In this document: positions 1-14,800 of the stretch, piece by piece
Position numbering within the stretch: position 1 is the stretch's first letter
Layout of the letters: every line of letters begins with the position of its first letter
Source of the DNA: Rostratula benghalensis
Lineage: Eukaryota; Chordata; Aves; Charadriiformes; Rostratulidae
Direction of reading: 5' to 3'
DNA length: 64,000 nt
NCBI GenBank assembly: GCA_013399305.1
Contig: VXAI01000049.1
Location: forward strand, 3,241,450 to 3,305,449
Translations under genes and position numbers: made by a program
The notes under the pieces: generated by a model
The model's database searches: none
What the model was told of the DNA's origin: nothing
The model's input: the letters and a program-made list of their open reading frames with translations, nothing else

Positions 1-2724
1 ACTGAATGGAGTCATTAGCCAAAATGTTATCCATAATTTCAAGTTTAAATGTATTTTTAAGCTGTCAAATATTACAAATGTCATTCTGGATGCATTGATT
101 TAAAGCCACTAAGTAATCGTAACTGTGTACTCCCTGAGGATGTTACAGGAAATTATGTACTAGAAGCAATTTCCTCTCTAATATGGTTGTCTAAATTCAG
201 GTCAGGTAGCCACTGACCTCGTTGTGTGAAATTCTGAAATCTCCATAGCAGAAAAATACCACATGTACATGGCAACAACACTCCTACTTCGTGCCAATTT
301 CTCTAATGTTAAAGTGTTAAAACCACCTTGTTTTTCACAGAAATGGTTGTATTGGCTAAGCACAACAGGATTTACATGTTTGGTTTTTATCCAGTTAGCC
401 CTCTGGTAGAATATTATGATGCAGAATATACAAAACATGCCAGATACAGGTACCTTGATTTTTACCTACTGCCTCTTTGTAAAACTTCTGCAGGTATAAA
501 TTTTTTTTTTTCCCAGTATTTATTATAAAAACTTGCTTATCAGTGTTGAAAAATTCCTGGGAGTCACTGTAATATGCATCAGTTTCTTAAACTGGACACA
601 TATTGCACTACCAAGCTTTGTGATGAAACAGAGTCCAGTACACTTACCAGAACTGCGCTGAGCAAAGAGTCCTCCATTTAACTACCAGCTTCTCTGTAAC
701 ATCCAAGACATACGCCCTGTTACCAAAATTACTTCTATCTATATTTCAATCATCCATTTCGGGATTAATTCTTCAGGCTAGGAAGAAAAAACACAATCCT
801 GAACTGGTGTAAAAATGGACAACAAGTAAATTGAAGCAAAAGCAAGCTTGATTTCTCTCACACCTCTGCATAAATCTTTATATTTGACTCCATTTCATTC
901 TCCTCCCATTCCTTTACTTTTACGCCCTCTGTTACCAGAGGGGCAAATGATCTCTATTGATGTATGTAGTCATCTCTGCAAACTTTAACGTTGATACAGT
1001 AAAACCATCTTTTTCACATCAGCTACATTTCCATAATTTCGGAGAAAATAGAACAGGAGAAGAAAGCAGCTGGATTTGTCATTGCTTATTCATATGCTAC
1101 TTAGGAAGGGAGGACCATAGTCTCCTTAAAATTACCTTAGAGAAAGCCTGTTAGGTTTGATTCTGGCATGCAAGTCAGCAAATGTTTTTGTCCTTATCCC
1201 TTAATTAAATCGAGGGAATACTAAAATGCTGTGTAATCCTTGGGCACAGCTCTAAGAGGAAGCCCAGGGGGAACTGTCTCACCGTGCGCTTTGCCTGGTC
1301 CACGGCTGTATTCAAACTAATCAGTGACTGATAGCCAACAGTCTGTTGCTAAACAAAATGTGGAATAACAGAATTATGCTTACTTTTAATTTGACATTTA
1401 ATCAAGAGCTATTTTTACCACCTGTTGTTTTTTCTACAAAATGCATACATTTATATTTGAATTTTTTAAAATGAGTTGCCCTGTAGAAGCAGACGGTAGG
1501 CCTGACTGCTTTACCTTCAATCCATGGAGCATTCTCCTTTAGCTTTAGCTGTTTCAACGTAACTATTTGTAATACCTACACAAGATTAATAAAGGTTGAG
1601 CCTATACAATGGAGTTTATTAATAAAGTTCTAATATCAATCAAAATGTCCAACAGTAGGTGGCGCATGTATTATTTGCAGCACGAGTATTTCACCATCTT
1701 TCTTTCTGATTTAATTCCATAGTAGTTTTAAAACCATTTACAGTACAATTGTTTAAAAACAAGTAACTTGACATAATTTAAAGGGATAATTATTTTTAAT
1801 TCTTAATTACTACATTAAAAAGAAGGGAAGAAACCGCAAGCTGCTTTTCAAGAAATATTAGGCTGTAGGAAATTAACTGACAAAACGTGGTGACAGCAGA
1901 TAAATTACCCAAGCACCATGTAAAAATTAACAGAAAGTTACATGTTCTCATTCTTTTTAGCCTCATTTTGTTAGATCAGCTATTTCAAATTGGTAGCTCT
2001 GCTAAGCTGCTGATTATTATCTCAGCCTCCACAATTTCAAGTGGAATAGAATTTTCATACGGGAACAAAAATATGGCCAGAAATAAAATCTAATAAACCC
2101 AGGTCCTGTGAACAGTAATAGAGCAGACTTTCCCTGTTTCTCTCAAGATACGCTTTATTGTGAATATTGAGAACTCAGGATAAGATACTCAAATATCTTT
2201 TGATATTTGAAAGTCTCAGACCTGGTTCACAAAAAAACCCAACTCACATATATTTATTGCATATTCAGTATTCAGCCTGTTTCACCGAGTACTCTGTTCA
2301 AATTCACCTGTGACATCTAGTCTGTTCCATGAAAAATAAATGGTTTCAGACACGCTGCATTTCCAGGTTTCAGGTACACTTTATCACATTAAACTTGGAA
2401 GAAAAAGGCTGAATTTTGTATCAGACATGATGCTTCTGATGCTTCCAGGAGCTATGCCAGTTCTTTATACTTTTCTTCCAAATGCTATTTTAGTGAAAAT
2501 AATCTAAGACAGGTTTCTTCAGTATTTGAAAATTGGTTACATATGTGAAAATTATAAACAGTTCAAACCAAATTAACCTGTTTAAACAGAGGAAACAGTA
2601 GAGGCATTAATATTAATAACATGACTTTTTCCATGCTATCATCATTTACCTGTTCCAGTAAATCAGCGTCAATTTTGCACTAAAAATACCAGCTCCTGCA
2701 ACATACACAGTATGAGACATTTAA
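1..2724. other. No gene recognised
   Basis: AT-rich sequence with short accidental open frames only. A frame at 342-410 after a good acceptor-like CACAG starts KWLYWLSTTGF, faintly like the ABCC NWWLSYWL motif, but it runs into a stop and nothing around it supports an exon. Confidence 0.6.
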
Positions 2725-3300
2725 TCACAGAATGGTTGAGGTTGGAAGGGATCTCTGGAGACCACCTAGTTCAAAACTACAGCTCAAAGCAAAGTCACCT
2801 AGAGTAGCTTGCAGTAGCTTGCATTTGGGTTTTGAATACCTCCAAGGTTGGAGACTCTGTAACCTCTCTGTGCAACCTGTTCCAGTGTTTGGTGAACTTC
2901 ACAAGAATTTCTATTTGTTTTCTTTTTGACTTCTACTTAAACAGAATCTCTGTTATTTCAGTTTTGCCCACTGTCCTCCTTTCACGTGATATCACCATGA
3001 AGAGTCTGGCTCCCCCCTTCCATCCTCCCATGAAGTATTTATACATAGTGCTAACATTTTCCTCAATGAACAACGTGAGCACCTCTCCTCATAAGTCAGG
3101 GAACCCTTAATAACCTTTGTGTCCTATCTATGTCGCCAATCAATGTCTGTCTCATTCTGGTGAGGCCAGTACCAGGACACAAAACTCCAGATGTGCTCTC
3201 ACCATTCTGAGTAGAGGGGAAAGATCACCTCCTATGTCCTGATAGCAACTCTTCTTCTATTGAAGCCGTAGTGCAACCTTACTTTACTATAGTAACCAAC
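2725..3300 (-). mobile_element. CR1 LINE 3' fragment
   Basis: On the minus strand this is a CR1 3' end. The + strand begins ATCACAGAATGGTTGAGGTTGG, the complement of the CR1 terminus, and continues through the complement of the GGAG..CTCTGTGCAACCTGTTCC block and the GTGAGCACACCTGGAGTACTGTGTCC-like block near 3160-3200. It is a 5'-truncated copy with many substitutions and no intact reverse transcriptase. Short open frames here are accidental. Confidence 0.9.
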
Positions 3301-4564
3301 ATAGAAGTAATAGAAATCAAGATGAAGAACATTAAAATCTTTGGAGCATTGAATCCTCTATTAAATTAGCAGGTTTTTTTCCTTACTGATGAAATGATGA
3401 ATGAGAGACGCCCGCAGAAAAAACAAATTTGACAGCTATGACAGGATGGGAGACTGGAACCTGGAAAACAACTTGGAAACAGGAATTTCTTCTGCCTCGG
3501 TTGTTTTACAGCTCAAGTTCCCGCAGTAATCAACCTTTCATAGAAAAAATACTGAAAATGCTGTTACAGAAAATGTGCGGCAAATTCAAGGAAACCTAGC
3601 TGTAGCATGGCACTTTCTTTTAGCTTGTGAAGTTGTATTTTAAATTCATGTCAACACATGCTACAAGTTTAGTTTTAACAACGATCGAGTAAGATAACAG
3701 AACTGCCAAGATACTGGCAATTTAATTGAACGTACAAGACCAGGTGATACACCTGCAGGATTTTCTCAGCAAAAAACAGAGAGAGACCAAGAGTCCTTTT
3801 TACAACACTGAACACAGGTTTGAGTAAGTGTAAGTTCAGATATGCTAAAAGCATAATACCTACTAGTTAAATAAAATGACAAACGTTCAGCACAAATTGG
3901 CTTTTCCATTGTGAGAATTCCAAGAGTAGAAAGCACAATCAGGAAAAAGCCTAGAGACTTTTTTTTTTCCCCATCCCAGTGATGATTAGGTTTAAAGTAT
4001 AGGATTCCTTCACTGTGTTCTAAACTACTCAAGACCAAGTTACAAAGCCTTTGAATTAGGGAGCAAGTGTCAACTTTGATCAGGATACTTCTCAGGTCTT
4101 GTGCTATAATCGTTGTCCCCAGACTGGAAACTTAGTGCTAACATTTTATCAGTGCTTTCATTATAGTTCAAAAATGTATTTTAAGTAGACAGAATGACAT
4201 GACTTTCACATAAGTATAGCAGTCTGAAATACATAATTGGCTACTGGACCATTATCAAAACAATTATAAATGGCACAACATTAACTAGGAGGCAATTTCT
4301 GCTCTCAGACTCACCAACACTAGATCTCTTTCGATAAATATTTAATATTTTAATTTTAATTATGATTTACTATTTCATTTAATATTTAATTAACAGAATT
4401 AATATTTATGAAGACTGGAAAGAGCTGTATTGTGCCTTGATTGAATATGCAGGTGATCTAGACCTGCAGAGGAAAAAGATGTGACACTTGATACAACAGA
4501 ATTATAAAAACAGAGAAACATTAGGAAGCAAGTAGGAAACAATAAAATATCTGCAGAGTTTGTA

Positions 4565-4670
4565 AATATATGCGTGTGTGTACATGTAGATTATATATTA
4601 TAAAAATGTGAAGTATCTGCATGCATATATATACACACATATGTACACACCCACATACCTACATGCATAC
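4565..4670. repeat. TA/TG/CA-rich microsatellite-like tract
   Basis: Alternating purine-pyrimidine sequence made of short TG, TA, CA and CATA runs. Confidence 0.75.
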
Positions 4671-7548
4671 ACATTTTAGCTGTTAAAATACAGCTTTGGC
4701 ACAAGCTGACTCTAGTTACAGTTTAAAGACTCTTGAGCAGAAAAATCACACAAAGAAATCCACACAAATAAATGGGATAATGTAACCCAAAAAAAAGACT
4801 GTGGGCTTTATTCTGAAGCACTACTGGGAAAAAAAGCCCACTGATTCCAATTAAAGTCTACACAACTCAGATACTAAGGCATGATTTGGTTGTAGTAACA
4901 CACAGAAAGACAACACAAACAAGAACATTCTAACTGAGCAGCAAGGAAAAAAGGGTGCAGCATTTTTTTGTCTGGTAAAAACTGAACAACAAAGTATAAA
5001 GACTAACAAAGCACAGAAGAAACTAAAGGCAGACTTTTCAGAAGTTTGTTTTCATTTCAGACCAATGATACATCAGAAAAAGGTCAACACCACCACTGGA
5101 AGCGGTAACCACACAAACTAAAATCTCTCAAACTAAAAGTTCCTAAGCTTAAGCTCGTGTATCCTCAGTTTCTAAGAAAAACCATGGTGGTAACAAGCAG
5201 GATATTATAGCTCAATTAAGGACAAGTAATTGAAATTAAGATCAAATTGGAAAGGGAAAGCATACCCTTTATACTCCTTCACATGCTTTTCTAATTTTGT
5301 CACTGATACTGTCATAAAGGCATATTCCAAGTAGGGAGAAAACAAAAGTGATGGAGAGACTTTTGTAGCCACAGCAAAAAGCCTGATGCATCTGTAGAGC
5401 AGAGACAGAGCATCTAACATGTAATTAGTATTTGTTTTAAACCTAGACCCTAAGGACACTAGAACAGCCTAACCACTGACAGTAAGTAAGAATTTTGTAA
5501 TATTTTAACAATATGAATAACAAAGCTAAGCTAAAAGCATTTTTGTAACACAGCTAAGCATATAGGTATATACAGCAAAAAAGCATACAGAGATTTGTGG
5601 TACAGTTGCACAAATGTGATAGAGAAAAACATCTGCAAGCAGTAAAGTCTGGAAGCTATGTAGAGCAGGAAGGAAAGATGTCCAGGGAAACCAGTATTAT
5701 CCTGTATAACAAGCAGAAAGTGTCTCATAAAAGCAGGGTAATCCTGCAGATTAAGCAAGAAACATGCCTGGCAAAAGCCAGAATTCCAGGACGCCAAAAC
5801 AAAAAGAACCACAAGATGATGGCGTGAGAAGCATAAAAAAGGCTAAGGACAGCTGAAAAACTGCAGGGGAAAAAGCCTCCTTCAATTCCAGCTTTCCTTG
5901 TTGAAGAGCTTTCAGCTGTGATCACCTTGATTTCTGTGACTAAGACCATGAAGAAGGACTGTAGCCACCAGTGCTAACCATACAGTATCAGGTCCAGGGG
6001 GGTTTTAAGCTCAGCAAGTTTACAAGGTTGTAAAAGAGTCCTCCTTTGAACATGTGTTCATAACGACTGACAGTGATTAACAACCAACCATTGGCAACAT
6101 GTATTGTTACTGAATATCCATCTAATAAAATGTGGCTTTGAAGCAGGCCTTATTTATTAGTGCTCTAAAACTGTTTCCATTGCTGGGATTTCTAGTTCTC
6201 CAATACATGCAAAGACACACAGATGTAACATACATACACACATGTGCACGTGTGTTCAGCTGGAACACTTTCCATGTTTATCCCCAGTGATAGCATTCTA
6301 TCATGACTGGAAAAATCCCAGGCAGCCTGCCACCACGTTTAAATAGTTACTTACAAGTTGTTAAAGCTAATTATAAGTTTTTCAAATTTTTGCTCCAAAG
6401 AACAATCTGAACAGTGATAAGAAACTCTGGAAATTAAATATTGGCATAATGACTAATTCAGCACCACACTAGGCAGATGGACAAGTCAATAAAAGCTCTG
6501 TTCATCAGAAATATGAATCCAGATTAAAAACAATGATTCCTAGCCACATCAAAGGAAAGTAAGTCACATCTGTTTGCAACTGGAAAATTAAATGCAGAAA
6601 CACACAGGACAGTTGACATTTCATTAGCTACATTATTATGAAACTTTCTTTAGTTTGTTTTTTTAACTGGGTCAATACCTTGTCAGGACAATGTTCAGCC
6701 GCACCCTGAGCGGAGTTAAACTCACACAATGTGACATTTCAGCGTTGTTGAAAGGTAACATGAACATATGCCCTAGCAGGCTGTGCATGCCCTGTAGCAG
6801 TATGAGGAGGATACTGGCTACATGGAGGCAAACACCAGTTTTGCTCTAGAAGGGGAGTCTCCTTTGGATCAGAAACAGAAGGGACAGCATTCACTGGAAA
6901 GAAGGGCTTCATTCTTAGCCCATGAATGTGACCTTACCTTATCATTAATTAGCAAGTGGTATATTCAGGTTGTCTTTTGTACTCCTAAAAAATGCATGGT
7001 AATCACTGTCTAGAAGTGTCAAAATATCTTTATATGCTTCAGAACACATAATTTTCTACAGTTAACATTTGTAAGGTCAGTTTGACAACCAACTTGGTGA
7101 ATACATAATAATATCTTCTGTTTTCCCTTGGGTTGGCTGTTAATCCAATGGATGCAAGGCTGTCCTCATCTGCTACATACTCTTGGCTTTCACCTTTCAT
7201 GATGAGAGGATATAGACATAGCTGCAAAAAGTTTTGTGCTGTTCCCATTGTTCAACTTATGATTCTCAGAAAATAATAAAAAATATGGAAGGATCATAAA
7301 ACACTTAACACAGAAGAAAAGGACAAGTAGGAATTCTCTATAACATACAAAAAACCAGAGAAACAAACATAAAAGGAAAAATAAAAGGTTTGCTACACCC
7401 CCTCCTTAAACATTATGCAAGATCATCTAGTCTCTACCTATAAAATGAAAAAGGCTGTGAAGAATTATTCTCAAAATTCATCAGTCTGCATGTGTCTCCA
7501 GCAAATTTGCATTTGGTCCTAACCAAACACCAGCAGGAGCTGCAAACG

Positions 7549-7556
7549 TTTTTTTT

Positions 7557-7587
<31 letters not shown>
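7549..7587. repeat. T-run interrupted by GG
   Basis: Eight T, GG, then 29 T. It could be the tail of an old minus-strand retroposed insertion, but no element body was recognised beside it. Confidence 0.85.
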
Positions 7588-7589
<2 letters not shown>

Positions 7590-10500
7590 GTAAGCTGAAT
7601 CCAATCCAAATGTTCTGCTTGTGATTTGCATGAATAATTAAAAATACTGTAGAACTTATTTATAACCTCAAGTTCACATTCATAGCACCACGAGGTGGGG
7701 TCAGATTACTCAGAATTTTATAGTGTCAAGTGCAAAGCTTTGTGAGAAGAGATGAGTTTTACATTTGGTATTAACAACCCCATGAAACTTCAGTTTCTAA
7801 TGCTAGAAGCTGACATTCATTTCAACTTAACATTAGCGTTCTGTGACTTCACTCCAGGGGTTGAAAAAACCAATTATTTCATACTATTCCCCTGTGGTCT
7901 ACATTTAGCTCAAAAATTAAGACTGTCTGTCGTCATGAAACAAATTCTCAATTAATGCTTCATTTTAATAATCTCCTAGAGGAGTCATTTTGCATAATAA
8001 ATTTGTTTCATGAGATGTTGTTCTGTGGAAATGTGCTCTGCATGTTATTTCTAAGATGTCTTCAAATAAACTGACTGGCAGAGCAAGAGGATGAATATTA
8101 TTACTTAAGCAGTTTCCTACACAAGTGTCTTACAACTTTTTGATTAGCAAACATTCCATTAAATACTTCACTTTTTAAATCGGGGAAATTTACTTCCTTA
8201 TTTACAGATTTCAACACCTTTGGAAAGTACAGTTTGCAACTGTTGGACCTGAAAAAGGCTTCCTTGGATGAAGTAGTACAGAAATTCCAAAGACTGAGAC
8301 TTTTTTAGGATACCATAGCACACTCAGTTAGCACTATATTTGCTGCTTTAACACCTTTAAGTTCTACTTCATATTTATGAGCATTTTTTACTAATATTCT
8401 TATTTTGCTTTATTACCACATAAACACTTAAAATTAACTATTTTAAACATTTCAAATACAGTCTGCTTTTAGAAAAAAAAGATCTAGGAATGAATGTTAA
8501 TACATTATCAATCTATTACTATGAATGTTATCTGCATCTACAATTCAGGGCTTTCTTATACAATAGTGAGATGAACCACACAGGAGATGAATATATCACA
8601 CAAAGAATAAGTAACAGTGCAATGGGAAGTGTTGTCCCAAAATGTCCTTCACTTCAGAATGTTCATTTTTGAATCATTTGCCTTTCATTTTTCTACCTAT
8701 GTATTTGCAGAATTGTTATAGGAAATTGTGAGCCTCACACAAAAATTCAATTAGTTTTCTGTACTTTCATGCTCTTACTATCTGACCAATTAACGTAACC
8801 TCAAACCACTGAATACAAACCCATTTATTCTACAGAAATTTCTCTTATCCATATGCCCATCTCTCATGCATGAACAGAGACCCAATACAGACTACAGAAG
8901 ATTGTGTATACTCCTACTTCCTCAAGTATATCAACACAAAATCCTTGTGCTCCATAAAGGAACAGTGCACCCCACCCTGCCTGTGTTACACCATGTCATT
9001 CCACCATAACTAGTTACTAAAAGCCCTGAAGTATTTAAATTAATGCAAAGGCCCTACTGTTCAATCTCTAACTCACTTAACCTCAGCTTTTCCTTAAGTC
9101 TTCATTTAATGGGGGAAAGCAGATGCTGAGAGTACCTTTGTTTCTACATCACCTCTGTCTTGACACTGCTTCTGACAAGACAGCAAAGAGTAACAGCAGC
9201 AGACCTTTTTTTCTCATCTTTCCTTTTCAAAAGCATCATTCCCTACTTGCATGTATTTCAGTCTGCAGATCTGATCTTCAAAAGCAAGACCATGCCATTC
9301 CTGCACTCTCTCTTCTTTGCCCGCAACTGCTTCCATCATCCACATTCTCCATAAAGTGTCATTGCACTGGAAATTACAGAAGTAATTTTTGATCTTATGA
9401 TATGGAAGCCATGAATGAAAAGTGGTGTTTTAGTCCAAATCTAAGGACATTTCTAACAAGAGAATGTAAGTTTAATAGTCTGATTGAAAATCACTAAGAA
9501 CTCTGCATTCTGTGTATGACCAAACAGTGGGAATGAAAAGTAATTTTTAATGTTAAAGTACAGTTTTCACACAGACTCTAGCAGTACTTTATTCTAAAAA
9601 GGGGTTGAGTCCTTCTCATATTGCTACGGTATCTGACGTCCAACTTTTCAAAGCCACTGAAGCATTACATGCTATAGAAATAAGTAGCAGTAGGCAACTA
9701 AGTATAGGGTTTACATTACACTTCTCTGATGCGTTAATACGGATTTGAAAAGTGCTCAAGTTCAAGGAAATATAACTCAAAAAAGCTAGGAAATAAAAGA
9801 TTAGTAAAACATTCTACTACATATAACTTATAAAAGTTGTTTTTTTTTTTAATTAAAAAGAAAACTTTTAATATTTATTGTACTATAAGTTCTCACGCAA
9901 TTTTTATATAAAGGACACAGTGGTTTTATTCAAATTACTCTCAAATATTCTGTATGCACAGTAATAATAATTAAATCAGGAATAACTCCTATTCAGCCAC
10001 TTGACTATGTTGCCACACGAACCCCTCTCTAAACTTTACTCCAGTATTTCTGCTTAAAAATTAATGCTTCTGACTACATCTATTTCACCAAGTAAGAACA
10101 GCAAATTTATTCATGAGCGACATTATAGGCTTTAGAAGAGTGATTGTGCTTGGCACCAGGTTACAACCTGGTAAAAACACCACGCAAACACATGGGTTGT
10201 TCATAAGGAGAACTGCCTGGTGTGTCTTAGAAAGAGAATGTGTCCATCAAACATGACTTAGTTGCTTGATGCCGTCAGCCAGGGTGACATTACTGAGCAA
10301 GAAAAGGCAAAGCCTCCTCTGCCAGGAGCATTTCAGTGCCTTCATTCCCCAAGGACTGCATGAGCCAAACCAAAGGCTCCATCACTCAAAACTTTGCACA
10401 GTATTAAAAGACAGGTTGTGTCCTATGATTTGAGTATGAATATTTTCCAGACTATTCGTTAAGTACCCACAGGTCTCATGTCAGCCATTATTAGGGCGAC

Positions 10501-11557
10501 AACAAAGATGATGTCAACAAAGTTCTAGACAACAAATTCATCTGGGTCATAAAAGCCATTTTTAAAAAATAATAAAAAAAAGCCAGTTAAAAATAAGATA
10601 CAGGCCTAGATCCTAGGAAATTTCTGGAACACATAAAAGAACTTCATATGCAAAGAATCACTTTATATTTCAGAAGTTCTGGGTTTTTTCTGTATATTTG
10701 TAAAGCACATATACCTCTATATATCTAATATATTATACATGTATATTCCTAATCAAGCATTTACCGACATGGAGCTCTTTCATTAAACAAATAGATTCTT
10801 TTCTAAAGCATTTTTCCCCATGTTCATTTGCTAGCATACAGCAATAAGCAGAAAAAGGGAACCTTGACTAATGTTCTTAGTGAGCAACAGAAGACTGCAA
10901 TAAGAAATAAAATATAATAGAAGTCACGGGAATAAATTCATATTCAGTAAGGATTGTGGAAGCACATACGCTTGAAAAAAATAAATATAAGAAGAGGTAA
11001 CAACTAGCACTTTAAAGAGTGTGCCACACAATTTGTCATATTTCTATTTTATAACACTCATGTTCAATTATCTCCACTTATGTTAATTTTTTGTCAGGTA
11101 TTTTAGTATTGAGGAAATATTTTAACAAGTTTTTTACAGCCTGATTACAGATGAAGGTGGCTAAATTCACAACTGAATTTGAACAAGCAGCAATGTCAGT
11201 GCAAATAAAGAATGAGACTTTAACATGCATAAAATTGACTATAACGTACTATTGGGAAACAGCTTTTGTAACAACCACCTAAGATCTAGAAAACAGTAAT
11301 TTCAAAATAGTAAACACAATTATAATTGTAGTTTTCTTTCCAATATTGCTTCACAGAAACAATATGCGTTATTGTAGTTTCTAAAACATTTTACCTGGAA
11401 GGTTCTTTACACCTTCCTCTTCTGAGTTCTCTCTCCTAATAAGAGGCAAAGAGACTAAAAATATCAGAAGTTATCTCAAGACAGTACTATTTTTTCTTCC
11501 TCCACCCCAGCGGAACAAAAGTCCCTGCATCAATAGGAAACAATCTCCTACTATGTG

Positions 11558-11836
11558 TGTCATGGTTTCAGCTGGGACAGAGTTAACTTTTTCACCAGGA
11601 GCTGGTTTAGTGCTATGTTATGTATTTGGGATGAGAAATACTTTTCATGGCACACTGGTGGTTTAAGTTGTTGCAAGGCAGTCAAGGCTTTTTCTGCTCC
11701 TCATATCACCATACCAGGGAGCAGGCTGAGGGACACAAGGAGTTGGGAGGGGACACAGCTGGGATAGCTGACCCCAACTGATCTAAGGGATATTCCATAT
11801 CACGTGACATCAAGCATGATATATGCAGCAAAGGAT
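11558..11836 (+). mobile_element. Endogenous retrovirus solo LTR fragment
   Basis: TGTCATGGTTTCAGCTGGGA, followed by the GAGTTAACTTTTTC, TAGTGCTATGTTATG, GGACACAGCTGGGATAGCTG and GGGATATTCCATATCACGTG blocks, matches an LTR family that is abundant in modern bird genomes. The copy breaks off after ACATCAAGCATGATATATGC, so the 3' part of the LTR is missing. No gag, pol or env sequence or second LTR was seen nearby. The open frame over it (11555-11767) has no coding meaning. Confidence 0.72.
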
Positions 11837-14800
11837 GGCATTAATGCTTGTCTCCCTTTTAAGTTATTCATTCACACAGCAGAACTAGTATATACTCACA
11901 TAGATGTACTTTGAAAGTTAAAAATATGACAGAAAGTAGTGGAGAGGGATTCACCTTGGAATAAAAATTGAGCATGCTATATGCAACAAAATATAAGGGA
12001 ATTTGTAGAACAGGCTACCATACTCATATGGGCTTAAGATAACTACCAAAGGTAACAATGTCTTTGAAAATGCAATGGAACAGGCAAATAATCAACATGG
12101 TAAATTCGTACCCTGTTACAGCCAACTGCTCTATTACAGGAGAAAATCCTGTGCATTGTATATCCTCAATAAAATTTATGTCCAGTCCATAACTCGTCAG
12201 TTTGCAAGTGCTCAAAATTTCAAATAGATTAAGTACTTCTTGTCTAAACTGTAAGCTAGAAAGCACAGCCATTTATTTCTTCTCATAAAGAAAATATAAG
12301 AACTAAAGAGAATACCACAGGTCTCACAGCATGAAACAGCTGCAGTTTTACAGAGAGGGAACAGGAGAGCTAGATGAAGGACTGAATTTTAGTCGGATAT
12401 CTGTATGGTCCAAAGCACTGTTTTGGAGCACAGATGCCACAATTAATAGAAATGCATGAGATTTTATTCAGATGACGAAAAGTAAGAAATGCTGAGCTCT
12501 TACTTTCAGCTACAATTATGCAGTCAGTGCATGTAGCCTAGAGCAGGTATGGAAATTCTTCCTGACAGAGATATGACTGAATTAAATATTAAAATTCATA
12601 CTAAAATGTAAGCAACTATACTACCATTTAATAAAAAGGGATAAAAAATAAAGGAGAAAGACTAGATTTGAAAATGCTTATAATTTTTTAAGTGAAGAAA
12701 ACTCAAAACTGTATTGTAGGAGCACTCTTACTATAGTAAGTATATGCTATAAAAAAATACATATATAACATGTATATACCATAACAAAATCAACCTTAAG
12801 AACTGCTACCCAGAAGAAAAGGCTTTAAGTGACTTCACTGACTTTCTAACCCAGGATTTCTTCTATACAACTACGTTTCTCAAAAATTCTGCACAGCAGC
12901 ACATTTTCAATTGCACCAAAACCTATTTCAGACAACTGAAAGACATAACTGCCTTGTCAAGCATCTTACCATGTCAATAGGCCTTAGGATTCAAGGTACT
13001 TTCGTGTGTATGCATGTGTTCTCCTCAGTGCACACCATCTTTTTGATATATGTTCCTTATGTTGCTAGGTTTGCCTCTAAGAACATCAAACTATTCTGTG
13101 TTTATGCATTTTGGAGGTAATAGTGCATATAAAGAGCTACAAGGTTTATTATCCTTTTATATTTTTCTCACACGCTGGTCAGTAAGGCTGTATCACATCA
13201 TATCAGATAAAAAAATCAAGAGGGTACAACAATGAAATATGGAGGAGTTCACTGAGTGTCTTTAGAACAGGGAAGTCTCATTAGCAGACACAGGAAAAAG
13301 CTGGTATTCTCTTCTGCCATCGCAGCGTCACTACTGTTGGTGTGTCTTTTAGAGTCCATTAACAAGGACCTGCTCTCAGCAGGAGCAAACCGTGGTGAAT
13401 GGAGCTGTTAGATATTAGAACTGCTAAGTATCTGCTACCAAATGTTTAAGTCAGTTATTTCCAAATGGTGAAGTAACTACTGAATTTTGTCTTTTATTTT
13501 TCTGATCATCCACATAAGAACAAACATTCTCAAATGTTATGAGGTTAGTAATTTATTATTTTTTTAAGTGATTAAGCCCTGATCTGCACTTAGGGATTCA
13601 AAACACAGATGAAAAACTTTACAGTAGAAAATTATGCTATAGCTGATTAAGCTAATTCAACTACTCCAGAGGCATGCATTTCAAATTATACAGTTGTTCC
13701 TAATAATCAGAGCAAATGCTAATGTGATCAGTCACAAATGTGATGCAATCAGAGCACCCTGTTACACACTCACTTTGTTCCCTTTCCTCTTCTTTCAAAA
13801 ATCTTGGAATGCAAGCGAACTGCTTCCAGACTTCAGAAGCAGAGACATCTCTACGCCAGCTTATAATAGATCAGTTACTCACTGACCTGACCTGTTCTGA
13901 AAAAGTTCTTTTGCTCTTCCGTGGCTAGAGAAGTAGCTGTCAGAAGGATATATTTTAACAGAAGTTTTATAAATTTATACTGTTCTTGACTCCCTATTGA
14001 AGCTCATATACCTATTTCTTCAAATACACATTTCCGATAAACTGTTGATAGCTGCAATTCTTATTTCAGATTTTGAAAAGGACAGGATTAAATTCTCCCG
14101 AAAGATTTGGGAACAAATGTTGTACTGTAACCAGAAAAATGTTGAATTTGGGGGACAGCTGAAATAATGAAAAACCTTTCTATGCAGCTTGTTTTTGACC
14201 CTTTTACTACGTGATGAGCATCTCTGAGAAGTACTGATTGAGTTACAGTTTGAAAACAAAAATAACACATGTTGGAAAGCATATTTTTTAACAACACATT
14301 AAAAGAGGCCCTTAAAGTACAGAAATACTACTGTTGGAAATGCATCAACTACAGGAGGTAAACAGAGGGCTTTGTCTTTCGGTTATGAATACTGTGGCAT
14401 AAGTGAAATGTGTGTATGTATTTTTACAAAATAGTAGTAGTACTTCAAACAATACATGCAAATCAGTAGCAGAGGTACACAGTTTTCTTTTCAGAAACGG
14501 AACAGAAAATGAGCAATACATCTGAAGATCATTGCAGGTACGTTTGGGGTAGAAGAGGAATTAGGTAGACAAAGTCATTAAGTTTTCAAGGTAAGAGACA
14601 TGTTTTTGTGACAAATCCACTATGAAGATCAGTAACAAGATAATGTTGACACTAAAAAGTAATTTTTAACTTCACACTATCTATGGAGATGAACAGAGCT
14701 TACAAGTTCTGTCATTCTCACCTCAAAGAAAAAAAAACAAAAAAACCCAAAAAAACACAACCAAACACCAGCATGCATGGCTTTACATTTGTTTCTTTTA

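Larger units (their letters stand above)
3301..11557. other. No gene recognised; simple repeats
   Basis: Intronic or intergenic in character. It contains a TA/TG/CA-rich tract at about 4565-4670 and a T-run at 7549-7587 broken by GG. Open frames of 60-93 codons here show no domain, no paired splice context and no homology I recognise. Confidence 0.6.

Noticed and set aside
342..410. KWLYWLSTTGF after a CACAG acceptor, like the ABCC WWLSYWL motif
   Set aside because: It is 18 kb from the next remnant, lacks the preceding helix and continues into unrelated residues and a stop.
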